The position numbers were made by a program, and so were the translations under genes. A stretch of 64,000 nt of DNA, taken from assembly GCA_002270565.1 (NCBI GenBank), contig NQMI01000016.1, forward strand, positions 544,432 to 608,431, written 5' to 3'. Position 1 is the stretch's first letter, and each line of letters starts with the position of its first letter. This document shows, one piece after another, positions 1 through 10,900 of the stretch. This stretch comes from Stenocarpella maydis. Lineage: Eukaryota > Ascomycota > Sordariomycetes > Diaporthales > Diaporthaceae. Under the pieces are notes generated by a model. That model was not told the origin of the DNA. It saw only the letters and a list, made by a program, of their open reading frames with translations, and searched no databases.

Positions 1-787
1 CACCTTTTCTCTGGCTGGTGGCTAGTGGTAGTTAGGAGCTGTTCTTTGGACGTCTATGGGCCACAGGATTATTGTAATGTGAAACCCCGACGTTTCGTGG
101 GATGTTGTGTCAGCCTATAATATATTCACACTTGTGAAGACTTGTGGGTAATCTCCTGGTTTCCTCGGAATTTATTCTTGTACGGGATTTTGGTGACGGG
201 TTTGGACGCCATTGCAGATCTCTTTCACACTAGAAAATGAGGGAAAGGAAGGCTCTGAATTCCGTGGAATTAACCTTAACCAACTTGACCCCCAAGTAGC
301 AGCGGCACGTGCTCATCTATTAACTTACTATGAAGCACAGCACAATCAAGACCTACCTTGAATCACCAGCATCAATGTGATTCTATGAGCAGGGTAACAC
401 AAGGGCCTTCCCTCTGAGCTCCATTTGTTTACCTGATTTAGCCACAAAAAAGATCCGTTTTCTGGTGACGAGATCCCATTCTCTTGCCTTGCGGCCTTAC
501 TGCCATGACCTGGTCGAAATGGCCAGCTAGTTGAAGCTGAAACAAATCCCCAGGCAAGTATAACACCACCCATAGAGATTTAACTGCTCAAAGCAGCGTG
601 TCAAACAGAAGAGACAGGGACAGAAGTAAAAAAGAGGATGATAAACACAGCCCTGGACCTAAATGCGTGACTGCTCTACTCGTGTATAATACCAGGTGGA
701 AAGCGCCTCCCGGGGCCCTAAGGGGCTATTTATCTAAGTATCTAGGTATTAAAGCTTAAATAGGCGTAAAGTAGGTTCAAGTTTTAC
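1..787. other. No gene seen
   Basis: I see no supported gene. The longest frames are under 80 codons and have no recognisable motif. The sequence is moderately AT-rich and could be decayed repeat or intergenic DNA. Confidence 0.5.
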
Positions 788-837
788 TTGATCGCTCACT
801 CCGCTCGCTCCTCCAGCAAAACCCCTCCACGCCACCT

Positions 838-1000
838 GGTAGGGGCCTCCGCATGCCCAGATAAAGGGCCCTCAACACGCCCAGAGGAGGGACCTCCACA
901 TACCCAAACGGAGGGCTTCCATAAAGGCCCTCCAGGCACCCAGAGGAAGGCCCTCTATATACCCAAAGGGAGGGCCCCTAGAGGGAGGTCCCCCCCTTCT
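838..1000 (+). repeat. Left minisatellite arm of a decayed transposon
   Basis: Imperfect tandem units of about 24 bp built around CCTCC-N(5-6)-CCCAGAGGAAGGG alternate with diverged copies. The same unit occurs in reverse complement at 1963-2053, so the two arrays face each other across about 1 kb. This looks like the subterminal repeats of one mobile element; no clean terminal inverted repeat could be assigned. Confidence 0.55.
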
Positions 1001-1109
1001 TAGGCCCCAGCTCTCTAGGTTAGGGTTCTCCCATAAACCAATCAGTATGTAAACAGTATCTGGCCTTGAATTAGTCCAAGTTTCTAAACCGTCTGGGCGT
1101 ATAGTGTGT

Positions 1110-1330
1110 TAAGATTCCGTTCATAGACTGTCCTGGATGAATGGCATGGGCCTTGGCGTATGTCTGCCATCAAGACGTGCTACGGAACCCAAGCTGTTGG
1201 GCAATTTTGGCGAAGGAGATGCTTTGTTGAACCAAGGACCGCAGTTGATCTCGGACCTTAGGTGTGATGGCATCGAGTTTGGTAACTAAACCTGGTTGGT
1301 TCTTCTATAAGTCCAAGAGAATTCAAGTCC
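1110..1330 (-). pseudogene. Transposase N-terminal helix-turn-helix relic
   Basis: Read on the minus strand, this stretch gives a roughly 60-residue frame broken by TAG and TGA stops. Its core (TPKVRDQLRSLVQQ, then SFAKIAQQLGFRS) has the spacing of a helix-turn-helix of the kind at the N-terminus of Tc1/mariner-type transposases. Nothing of a DDE catalytic region is recognisable in the AT-rich sequence on either side. It lies between two inverted minisatellite arrays, which supports a dead DNA transposon. The family assignment is an inference from the HTH pattern only. Confidence 0.4.
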
Positions 1331-1962
1331 TCAAGCCTCTTTTAAGGTTAGCATCAATATACTCCTAGGGTTACAGGCTTATATTTATTGGAACAGGTTT
1401 TATACACGCTGCATTTCCATTCTTTTTTATTTTCTCAATAGTAAGTCTATAGAATTTACTATAATAGAAGCACAACTTGCATTTTCTAACAACAGCTAGA
1501 GTAATCTTTAACAGCATTCGCTTGGCCACTTCTGCCTCAATCTTACTCTTATGCGCAGCTTTACTCGATTCTTTCCTTCAGACTGTTAGCCTATACTCCA
1601 GGTCAGGTATAATTACTGCTTACCTCTTCTTCCAATACTTTAGGAGCAAACCATTCTACGGTTCCTAAGGTAAGCCCGGGATTAATAGATTTTCTTCTTG
1701 ATAGCCTGAATCTCAGGTTGCAATAAAGTCCGCATGCTCTCCCGCATACTGGATTAGGGGTATATGCTGAAGCAGCAGCTCAACACCTGTTGACCGCTCT
1801 ACGGACTAATCAGGTTAAAGGATTCGCATGTCGCCAGCCCAGCTCCGAATAGACCATATGCATGTGTCCAAGTGGTAAAACGACACCCTGCAAGAACGCA
1901 GATAAATCGGAGAGAACTAATAAAGTTAGAAGTTGTCCTCTGGGCATATTTACTTATATATA

Positions 1963-2053
1963 TAGAGGTTCCTCTGGGTATATGGAGGCCCCTCCTCTGG
2001 GTACATGGAGGCCCTTCCTCTGGGAATGCGGAGGCCCTTCCTCTGGGCGTGTA
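1963..2053 (-). repeat. Right minisatellite arm, inverted
   Basis: About four units of TCCTCTGGG-N(4-6)-GGAGGCCC with a 24-26 bp period. They are the reverse complement of the units at 838-1000. Spacing and orientation make them the opposite end of the same degraded element. Confidence 0.55.
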
Positions 2054-2438
2054 CTTTGTAACCACCATAAAGACCTCATTAGCTCAGGATTTGTGGTAGA
2101 GAAGATTAGCATGGCCCTGCACTACCAGTCAAGGATGGTTGGTGTAAGCATGGTCAGAGTCGCCTCCTCGATATGAATTTTGTCTAACACTGCCCGCAAA
2201 CGCTCAATCAAGAAGTAGGTCTCGTTCTCAATTCGATCCTAATCCCTCCCTCCTTTTTTCGGTTAAAAAGAAAAAGGCTGTAGCGGACCTTTCATACAGT
2301 CGTAAATGATTAAAGATATAGCGTGAGATGATAAATACAGTGCCGGTAACAATTACATTACATGGCTATGTCAAATGACCCCCTCGCCCCTCGTACGCAG
2401 TTTCCAACGCATGATTCCAAGTTTTAAAATGTTGATCC
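2054..2438. other. Region downstream of the MFS gene
   Basis: No gene is seen. It is the presumed 3' flank of the MFS transporter. It holds one copy (2277-2308) of a 32-bp sequence that recurs at 6002-6033. Confidence 0.4.
2277..2308 (+). repeat. Dispersed 32-bp repeat, copy 1
   Basis: It starts GCTGTAGCGGACC and ends CAGTCGTAAATG. It matches 6002-6033 at 26 of 32 positions by eye, and several differences are C/T, as RIP would give. The function is unknown. Confidence 0.4.
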
Positions 2439-4208
2439 TTATTTCCCTCCAAACGACTTATTCGTGTGGACTCTGTCGATGTTGTATGGGTTCCCATCGT
2501 AGGATCTACGATGCGTGGACACCGCTGCCTCACTAGCCAGAGAATGAGCTCGGTGTCCCCTAGTATCGCCTGAATGCCTTGATCGCTCTGACATCTCCTC
2601 GTCAACGTTCGCAGTCTCTGACGAGTCACTCCGTCCAGGCTCTTCGTCGTCTGATCCGGACGAGTCATCCTCCATGAAAGCCTCGGACTCCGCAGCGTAC
2701 CTGCACCGGGCACGGATGGCGGCCCCATACTTGTAGAAGAGGAAGGGAAACGGCAGGCATGCGAGCGCCAGGAAGGCCGGGATCGACGACGCCCAGTTGG
2801 TGCCGAGATTGTTGTACATGTAGGGCGTAAAGAGGGGGAATGCAGCCCCGAAGAGGCTGCGGATGACCGAGTTTGCGGCGAGGACAGAGGCCGCGAAGAT
2901 CGTGTAGGCATCGATGAGGTAGTTCATGATGCTCAAGAACAGCAACACCATTGCGAAGCCGAAAGGAATGCCGGCGGCGATGCTGACGGCCCAATGGATC
3001 GATGTTTGGTTTGTCCAGGAGAACCAGAACAGACCGATGGGGGCAGCGATGGCTCCCACCATTGCCGGGGGAAGGCGGGTTTCGGGTGGTGCGCTGCCGT
3101 TGTTCCTCGCCTGTACTCTCTGATACCGGTTGTTTTCGGGGATTGTGTAGATGATGGCAAAGATCATCCCCACCATGATGCCCAGGAATGCTAAGCCACC
3201 GACGCCCTGAGACCAGCCTCGGTGCTGTTGATAGACAATGGGGTAGGCTGCGAAGAGCATGTAGAGAGTACCATATATAATGGCCATGTAAAGCGACAAA
3301 AGCAGAACAATAGGCTCCTTGAAGAGTAGCACCCAAGGACGAAGCAGTGAGGCCTTGAGTGACTCTGACAGGTCGAGCTTGCCCTCGTCATGCTCTATCT
3401 TGCTCACATACTTCTTCCCCGTCATTTCCGACATCTTTACCGCTCGTTGTCGAAGTATGTATGGAGCATATGTCTCGGGGACGAGAGTGGTTCCCACAAG
3501 CCAGAGTGTCCCCGAGAACGCAGCCAAGAACCCCATAACCCACCGCCAGCCCGCAGCCTCGCCCAGGAACCCTCCGATGATAGGACCCAGGACGGGGCCG
3601 AGGAAGGGAGCGGCCGCGAACAGCGCCATGGCCAGGCCCCTCTCGGCCGCCGGGAACATGTCGGCGATGACGCCGCCCGAGTTGGCGAGCGGGGACGACC
3701 CGAACGCGCCGGCGAAGAAGCGGAGGATGATGAGGGTGGGGGCGCCGTTGGCCCCGGCCGCGCCGGCGTTGAAGGCCGTCAGCACCGCGTAGGTGGCGAT
3801 GAAGAGGGACTGGCGGCCAAAGAGCTCGCTCAGCGGGGCCCACAGCAGCGGCCCTATGGCGAAGCCGAGCACGAAGACCGAGACGCCCAGGGTGGCGATG
3901 ATCTGGGAGATCTTGAACTCGGCTATGATTTCCCGCATCCCCCCCGTGTAGGCGGACGACAAGAGAGCCACTGCCAGGGTTGTCATGGATACAACCATTG
4001 TGATGAACCATTTCCTCGTCCGGGCCCAGTTCTTGGGGTTTCGGGGGTCTCTGGGGATCCAGTTGACAACGTATGGGTCTTCTTCAGTGCCAGAGCCATG
4101 GTACTGGTAGTTGAGTACTTCTGATGTGACTCCAGTCTGATCGATAACGGTGCGCCATAGGGGCAGTGTCCTCGGGACGACATCCTCGCCGCCCTGTTTG
4201 ATCTCCAT
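2439..4208 (-). CDS. MFS drug/polyamine-type exporter (DHA1 family)
   Basis: A single uninterrupted 589-aa frame. The N-terminal cytosolic tail (about residues 1-65) carries the signature seen before TM1 in fungal DHA1 transporters (EEDPYVVNWIPRDPRNPKNW). About 12 hydrophobic segments follow. A variant of MFS motif A is present (PLSELFGRQ) after TM2, and ETYAPYILRQRA follows TM6 as in the SVOP/TPO/FLR-type group. A long hydrophilic loop separates the halves. The acidic, serine-rich C-terminal tail (about 80 residues, EDDSSGSDDEE) may be a regulatory phosphorylation region. Family knowledge predicts proton-coupled efflux of drugs, polyamines or metabolites at the plasma membrane; the substrate cannot be read from sequence. 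The start is the first ATG of the frame and fits family N-termini. No biosynthetic genes adjoin it, so a cluster role is not supported. Confidence 0.9.
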   Translation of the reverse strand: MEIKQGGEDVVPRTLPLWRTVIDQTGVTSEVLNYQYHGSGTEEDPYVVNWIPRDPRNPKNWARTRKWFITMVVSMTTLAVALLSSAYTGGMREIIAEFKISQIIATLGVSVFVLGFAIGPLLWAPLSELFGRQSLFIATYAVLTAFNAGAAGANGAPTLIILRFFAGAFGSSPLANSGGVIADMFPAAERGLAMALFAAAPFLGPVLGPIIGGFLGEAAGWRWVMGFLAAFSGTLWLVGTTLVPETYAPYILRQRAVKMSEMTGKKYVSKIEHDEGKLDLSESLKASLLRPWVLLFKEPIVLLLSLYMAIIYGTLYMLFAAYPIVYQQHRGWSQGVGGLAFLGIMVGMIFAIIYTIPENNRYQRVQARNNGSAPPETRLPPAMVGAIAAPIGLFWFSWTNQTSIHWAVSIAAGIPFGFAMVLLFLSIMNYLIDAYTIFAASVLAANSVIRSLFGAAFPLFTPYMYNNLGTNWASSIPAFLALACLPFPFLFYKYGAAIRARCRYAAESEAFMEDDSSGSDDEEPGRSDSSETANVDEEMSERSRHSGDTRGHRAHSLASEAAVSTHRRSYDGNPYNIDRVHTNKSFGGK

Positions 4209-5309
4209 GCCTGGTGTTCAGGGGTCGTTGGTCAGATGAGGCAGAGGAGGGAGGGTGAGATGGAAACAGCCGGAGTCGAGAATTGCGACGCCGTGAATAA
4301 GTCGTGAGGGGTATGGTAAGGGCAAAGGAGGAAGGGTGCTGTGCCTACAGTTCCAGGAAGAAGGGTAATGCGGCCATCTTTTGGAGGCAGAATAAAAAGG
4401 ATGCGTACGGAAAAGCACACAACCGGAATTCGGTGATGGGAACTGTGCCGACTCAGTGATGTTGGGACTCAGCCCCATAATCCAAGTTCGTCGGCGCTCC
4501 GGAAATTTCGAATCGCCGACGTTCACCACCAGCATTACTCGGATGGCGGCTCCTCATTCGACAGGCTACCCAGGTAAGAGGAATTGAATCCCAGAGAACC
4601 GGTAACCACGGATATAATCCATCTAGCACATCCTATGTCCGGTCAGCGCCTCAGTAGTTGCCCCCGAGGAGAGTGTTTGCACTATTCACAGGCAGGGGCC
4701 AATTCTGAGTGGACCACCATTGTCCCCACGCTTTGGACGCCGATGGCACGGGGTGCTGGTCTTAGAATAGACGCATTTTTCAGTGGCATATAAGACAGAT
4801 AGATTGGCCTCTTGGTGTTTCCGTCTTGACAAGATTATAGTCTTGAACCAGCCTTGCCAAAGGCTCTCGGCAGCTCCTAGGCAAGGGCTCGGCCTCGCCT
4901 TGGCGATAGCTTCTTTTTTATCAAGGCGACCCCTGACGAAAACCAACACATTTTATAGCTGGTTTAAGGCTCTATGCCATTGGAAATAGTGCCCGTGTCA
5001 TCACGGGCGTGAGGAGCAACCGAGAACGAACAGAATCGTGAAAATACAAAAGATACAAAATACAAAACACAAGCACCTCCTAAATAGAAAATACACATCT
5101 CATCAGCGTTCTAGGATCCTGGGCAGCAATTCCTGTCGCAAATAGACCACTGTAGTATTAAAGCAAAAGCGCGCCGACACACCCTGCGTAGTACCGTTGC
5201 TGTAGGGACCCCCAGGCCTCACGCCAGACTGCAAGCTGTGTCATGGCCCCAGCACTTACCCACCGGCCACATCACCGTCCTGTATTGCGTCCTCTATAGC
5301 AGCAGCCTC
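4209..5309. other. Intergenic, MFS promoter side
   Basis: No gene is supported. The first 300 bp upstream of the MFS start are C/T-rich on the minus strand, as in fungal promoters. The rest has only short unsupported frames. Confidence 0.4.
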
Positions 5310-5900
5310 TCATCCTATTGACGCACCCAGACCTCTCCCCTGACACCAGCCACGCTGCAGAGCTCTACGGGACCCACACCCAGGGGCCTCCCTCACGGCC
5401 CTGACGACGTCGAGTACCGCCCAGGCTTGTTCTTCCTCCCCAACGCAAGCTAGGATGACTGCAAGGCCAACAACCACCGCCTCGGGGAAGGACGCCGCGG
5501 CACCTACCAGGCCCAGGCCCATTGCACAGCCCCGCGGTGGTGAGGTGGTATCTAACTGCCCGCCAAGCCCGGCCGCCTCGTACGCACACAACAAGGGCGC
5601 GGTCTCGGTAATACGGGCTTCTGCGATGCGGCCGACTGCTGCAGTGGCGACCAGCTGCTTTACGCGCGTCGGGTCCGGCTCGCTCTCGCGCATGGACTGT
5701 GGGAGGTAGGTACCGCGAGGATCCGGTCGGCTCGCGCGGGCCTGGCGTGCTGCCCGAGACGTAGGTGCGGTCGTATTATGGCCCGAGGCTGCCGCGCTCC
5801 TCTCCCGGTCGAGAAGGTTCTGTGGGAGAGGGTGCCTGAGCATCGGCACGGACACGACGCCTGGCACGAGGTACACTACTTGGCCGGGGCTGGACCACAT
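5310..5900 (-). CDS. Hypothetical 196-aa protein
   Basis: An open frame in a local GC-rich patch. The ATG at 5900 has a strong context (GCTACCATGTGG) and lies about 40 bp downstream of an A/T-rich run ending AAATAAAAGG that could serve as a TATA element. The N-terminal 60 residues are Arg/Ser/Pro-rich. The second half is Ala/Gly/Val-rich and helical-looking, with ITETAPLLCAYEAAGLGG and AVVVGLAVILACVGEEEQAW. No domain, signal peptide or clear membrane segment is recognised, and I do not know a function. High GC alone can open frames by chance, so this may not be a gene; it could also be the 3' exon of a longer model. Confidence 0.35.
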   Translation of the reverse strand: MWSSPGQVVYLVPGVVSVPMLRHPLPQNLLDRERSAAASGHNTTAPTSRAARQARASRPDPRGTYLPQSMRESEPDPTRVKQLVATAAVGRIAEARITETAPLLCAYEAAGLGGQLDTTSPPRGCAMGLGLVGAAASFPEAVVVGLAVILACVGEEEQAWAVLDVVRAVREAPGCGSRRALQRGWCQGRGLGASIG

Positions 5901-7960
5901 GGTAGCTGGTTTCGGTCTTGATCCACGATACCCTTTTATTTATTTATTATTTATTTGCTTGTCTCTCTACGTTCAGAAAGAAAACCCTCAAAAAGACCAC
6001 AGCTGCAGCGGTCCCGTCATATAGTCGTAAACGCCCAGGGGCCGTTTAACAGGTCATGTTCAAAAGCCAGATGGCGGAAGTGCATAGTGGACGGGAGTAT
6101 CGTGGGTTGTTGATTATACTTGTTGATATAGGATCCTGTTCGTGTCATAAACCTTAATCTCGAGTGCTTGCAATGCCATGCTTGCCCTGGGAAAACGCGT
6201 CATCGAGACTGCCCAGCCGAGGCTGTCAAACTGCGAATTTCGGGCCGGAATAAGCGCCCGAAATCCTCACAATTGGGAAGCCAAGGGCCTCCTTTTAAGT
6301 TCGGTTGCACGCAGATCAACCGATCTCTGTCATGACGCTTGGTCCACCAAGTCGGCTTTGGATGGAAGCAAGATTACCTGAGACGGCATTGCCTCTTCGA
6401 TGGAATGATTACACACGTGCTCACCGGACCATGGCGAGCCAGCAGGAAAAGTCTGATCATTCCATCAGATGTACATGTCGTCTTGGTTCTAAATGGGAGC
6501 CTCTGGACTGCCACCAGTGAACCATGCCCTTGTCGATTCATTCGCGCGAAGAATCCAACCCGAGATCTTAGTTCCGCCGGTACCGGGGATGCCGCCGTCA
6601 AGGACATCCAATGCGGCTGTGTGGCCGAGCTCGTGATTTCCCATCCAGGCAGGGGTGGTGGCAGGGAGACATGCGTAGTGTATTAGTAGTCTCGCTCGCC
6701 CTTGTCGGTGGGTTGGGTGCTTTTACCCACCCTTGGAGGCGCCACACCGGATGGTCCGCCCACGAGGTACAAGACGGGCTTTTCCTAAGCTTCCGTGCGG
6801 CTTGCTCGCTCAACTCCTCGGTCCACTCGCCGGCGCCGTACATGTAGGCTTGGAGCCCGCCGCAGCTCGTGCCCCAACGCCCCGTCCCGGGAGGCATCAT
6901 AGCGGCACGGTTCGCTTCCGGACGGCTGGCCGCGTTGGTAGGTGGAGGGCCCGGCGGCGCCACCCAGGTTTCCGGGTCAACATAGGCTGCCAGGTGAAGA
7001 CCACTCAGTCGATGGCCCGTCATCTGAGGCGGCCACTGCCTTCCTCATCGCATCGTTAGTACCGGCCACCGCGAGGAAGGCTTGACTATCTTACACTACC
7101 GTATATGCTCACACCCCAGTGCACGGGGTTATGGATAGCCCCGTGATACCCCCTACATATAGTATCGTTCATTTAAAATCGTCCCACCTCACCAGAGTAA
7201 GCTGTGTAATTAGTTAGAGACGCATGGACCGGGGATTGGAAGACAGGTGCATGGCTATCGACAATGTAACCTTGGCTGAAATCGCTGAGTGCCAAGAGAG
7301 CAAATAAGCCTGCTCCTGAACTGCCGACAGGGCTTCAGTCGCGTGCTAGGCCTCTTATCAGCCATGTGGACCATTAGGATCTATCCATGCGGTCACGTGT
7401 TGTTATATCCCCCAAGTAGACGGAATCTCCTCGATTGTGACCGTGGCCATGATAGGCCTGGAGGATTTATGGCTGGATGATTTTTTTTTTAAAGTACATG
7501 TCTACTACAGGCTTCAAAACAAGAAAAGATCAAGCGAGGCCAGGAGTTGGGATTGGGAAACTTTCCAAGCAACAAGTGTCTCCAGAGTCAAGTGTCTCTT
7601 CCTTCCCATAGACATGTCAGGGTCATGCCACAAGTACTAACTAATATTGGAAAGCACATGTCTTAGACGTTCGTAACGCAGTCTATCTAGAAACTCCTGG
7701 CCGAAGCGCCCTCCCACACCTCCTTGTTCCCTTCTCACTTTCCACCTGCCACGCTCCTCTATCTATAATACTACAGTGCGTTGCAGCACGGCTGCCAGGC
7801 TTCATGCCACCGCTCCCTCATTGAGTTCATGTAACATTTATAGCATGACAGCAGAAGTGTTCCCCAAAAATGAATAATAACACCTTCAACGCCCCGTGAA
7901 GCACCCAGCGCAAATCGGAAAGCATCTCTAACTTACACCGGCATTCCTCCGCAACTCAGT
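5901..7960. other. Intergenic between hypothetical ORF and FAS2 3' end
   Basis: It holds a second copy of the 32-bp repeat (6002-6033) and a GC-rich stretch (about 6,500-7,060) with broken frames on the minus strand that look like an old gene relic of unknown origin. The last 400 bp include the presumed FAS2 3' untranslated region. There is a 10-bp A/T homopolymer near 7,481-7,491. No intact gene is seen. Confidence 0.4.
6002..6033 (+). repeat. Dispersed 32-bp repeat, copy 2
   Basis: GCTGCAGCGGTCCC followed by ATAGTCGTAAACG. It is the partner of 2277-2308, in the same orientation, 3.7 kb apart. Confidence 0.4.
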
Positions 7961-10900
7961 CTATTTGAACTTGGCTAACGCGATAGCAATGCTCTGGTTG
8001 TCAGAGTGCGAGATGGAGACGCTGACCTCTGACACACCCGCCTTCTCGGCGGCGGCGGCAGCGTTGCCGTGAAGCTACATCGCAGTCAGTAAAGCTGGCC
8101 GAGTCCGTGGTAATACGGCAGGATTTGTACTTACGTGAACAGTGGGAGCACCATTCTCGTTGCTCAGCACCTCAATCTCATTCAGGGCAGCGCCACCTCC
8201 CCTGCTGGGGACGTTCAGGCTCTTGAACACAGCCTCCTTCGCGCTCCACCTGCCAGCAAAAGAGCTCCTCGGTGCGGCGCTCTTCTTGCAGTAAGCGATT
8301 TCCCCGGGGGTGAAGTTGCGCTCGATGAAGGTGTCGTTCTCGATGTTGAAGCTGTCGATGTCTTCGATGTCGACGCCAACGCTCGAGTTCTTGGTCTGGA
8401 GCTGGGATGCCAGTTGGTTGACAGTGTCGTACATTGTCTTCTTCTTATCAGCCGGAATCACCTTCCTGGACAGCTCCATGAAGTCGGAAGGAAATGTCAG
8501 CTGGGCCGTCTTCTTGTTCTCGGTCACACGCGCATCTGGGTTGAGCAGAACAGAGCTGAGCTGCTCGTCCGTGTAAGGTGCGTGGTCCTTGGCCACGAAG
8601 AGAGCGTTGTTGATCATGCCATTGTGGAAGAAGCGGTAAGCCTTCTTCTGTCGTGCGGCAACCTTGCTGCAGTAGACGCGGTAGGTGGCTTCATCAAGGG
8701 TGGCAAACAGGTACTTGGGGTGGACACCGATAGCCTGGGCGCCCTTCTGACCGAAACCAAAGGAGGTGACGGAGAAGGCCTTGATGCCGTCTGTCTGGAT
8801 GCTGCGGCTGGGGTACACAATGTAGTCAAACTTCTCCATAACCTCGTCGATGTTGTCGGCGTTGCGGTTGCCAGGCACAAGACCGGTGTTGAGCACCTGC
8901 AGGCAGCCGTTCATCATCCAAGCACCCGCAGCACCCTTGGGGTGACCGGTCAGGTACTTCTGGAAGATACCCAGAACGGCGTTACCCTTCTTGCGCCCGA
9001 GGTGCTCGAGCTGCTGGCAAATGACAGAAGACTCGTTCTTGTCGTTGGCCTTGGTAGAAGTACCGTGGAAAGAAGCGACGCCGAGATCGTCAATGGTAAG
9101 ACCCCACGTGGCCAGGGCACCACGGAGAGGAGCAATGCTGGTGTCTTGCTTCCAGAAGTTGTTTCCGAAGCTGCGGAGAACCTCCTTCTCCTGCCTCTCG
9201 GCCTCCTTCTCGATGTGATTGACACGGTCGGCAGTGTACGTCTTCTCGTCGAACTTCTCGCCTTGGGACTTCATGGCCTCGACTTCCTCCGCAAGGTACT
9301 CGAGTTCGTTGGCTTGCCACTGCTTGATCTGCTTCTTGCGAAGCTCGATCTGTCGCCTCCTGTACTTCATGTCAAGCAGAGGCGAGGGGAACTTGCCAGC
9401 GTTCTCGCGGGCAGTGGTCAGGACACCCTGGCCAGGCGCAGGAACGGAACGGCCGATCTTGTCAGAGGCAGTGGTTGTCAGGGCCAGGATACCATGGATG
9501 GGGACACCCATATCCAAGGCGAGCTTGGCCGTCATGATGACCTGGACACCGCATCCTTGAGACTCCATGAAGCCGTTCCTGGTGGTGGTCGTAGGCCGGG
9601 ACATCTCCTTGGGTGTACGGCCGTGGGCAAACTCATCGACAGCATTGCTGGTGGCCTTCATGTTGGCGAATTCATACGATCCTTCCTCTCCGAAGTCATC
9701 GAAGCCGCCAACAAAGCAGACGCGAGCCTTGCCCTCCATGATGGTCTCGTAGCCGATGTCAACAGACTCCACAGCTGTTGCGCAAGCACCAACAGGGGTC
9801 TTGATGGGACCAGAAGACGAGATCAGCAGCATGTTGACCCAGGCAGCCATGGTGTTGATGAAAGACTCCTGCAGGATATCGTTCTGGAGAGGCTTGTCGA
9901 GGAAACGATCCCGGTGCATACCGCGGAGGGCAGCTGCGCCTCCCATTCCAGAGCCGACACAGTTGCCGACCTCGGAGACATGGACGTACTTGTAGAACTC
10001 GTAAGGGTCCGTGATACCGGCCGAGATAAGAGCCTCTGCAGTGGAAACGAGGACGAAGAGAGCAACAGGGTCGACCTGGGAAATGATGTCGTCAGGCACA
10101 CCGTATCGCTTGGCATCCCAGCCAGTTGGGATCTGGCCAGCAACGAGGCGGTCGAAACGCAGGGCCTTGGGGATCCAGAGGCCAGCACCCTTCCTCAGGC
10201 GGACTGTGTACTGGCCGCTGTCAGGGATCTCAAAGATCTCGACCTTGTCGCCATGCTCGCGCTTGAACTCCTCGGCCGTCTCCTTGGAAGTCTCGAAGGG
10301 CTCAAGGTCCTCCTCAATGACAACCTCGTGAAGCAGCTGCTTCTTATTGGGGTCATATCCACCAAACAGCTCAGGCTCGATGAGTCTGATACCGGAGTGC
10401 TCAAGAATTTGCTTCTCATACTTGGCCTTGACATCCTTGTCGTCAACAGGCTCGCCAGTCTTGGCATCGACCCAGCCAGAGTAGGGCTTGCCCTTGAGAG
10501 GTCCGTTGTGATTCTTGATGAGACCCATGATCCACGCCATCTCGATGCAGCCCTCGAGGGAGAACTGGCCATAAGCCTCCATCTCCCATCGGGTGCGCGA
10601 GTTACCCCAAGGTCCCACTTCTGCGAAGCCAGTGACCACAACAACCTTCTCCAGATCAACCATGTCCTTCAGGTTCTCATTCAGAGGGGCAATATCCTGC
10701 TTCCAGTCGGGAAGGCTGGGGAAGTCGAACTTGATGTTGGCACGGGGCTCAATGACCTTCTTCTTGTAGAGGGCCTCGGAGTCAGCACCGTTAACGGTGG
10801 CGTTCTCCAAGGCAGTCTCCTTGGTGACAGCCCTTCGGATCTCGCTGGTCTCCATGATGTCCTTGCGAAGCTTGGTCATGACGTCGTTCAGGTTGGGAAT

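Noticed and set aside
6530..7060. Minus-strand frames with an HELGH string, resembling a zinc-metalloprotease HExxH site
   Set aside because: The five-residue motif alone is not specific; the frame is short, broken, and has no other protease feature.
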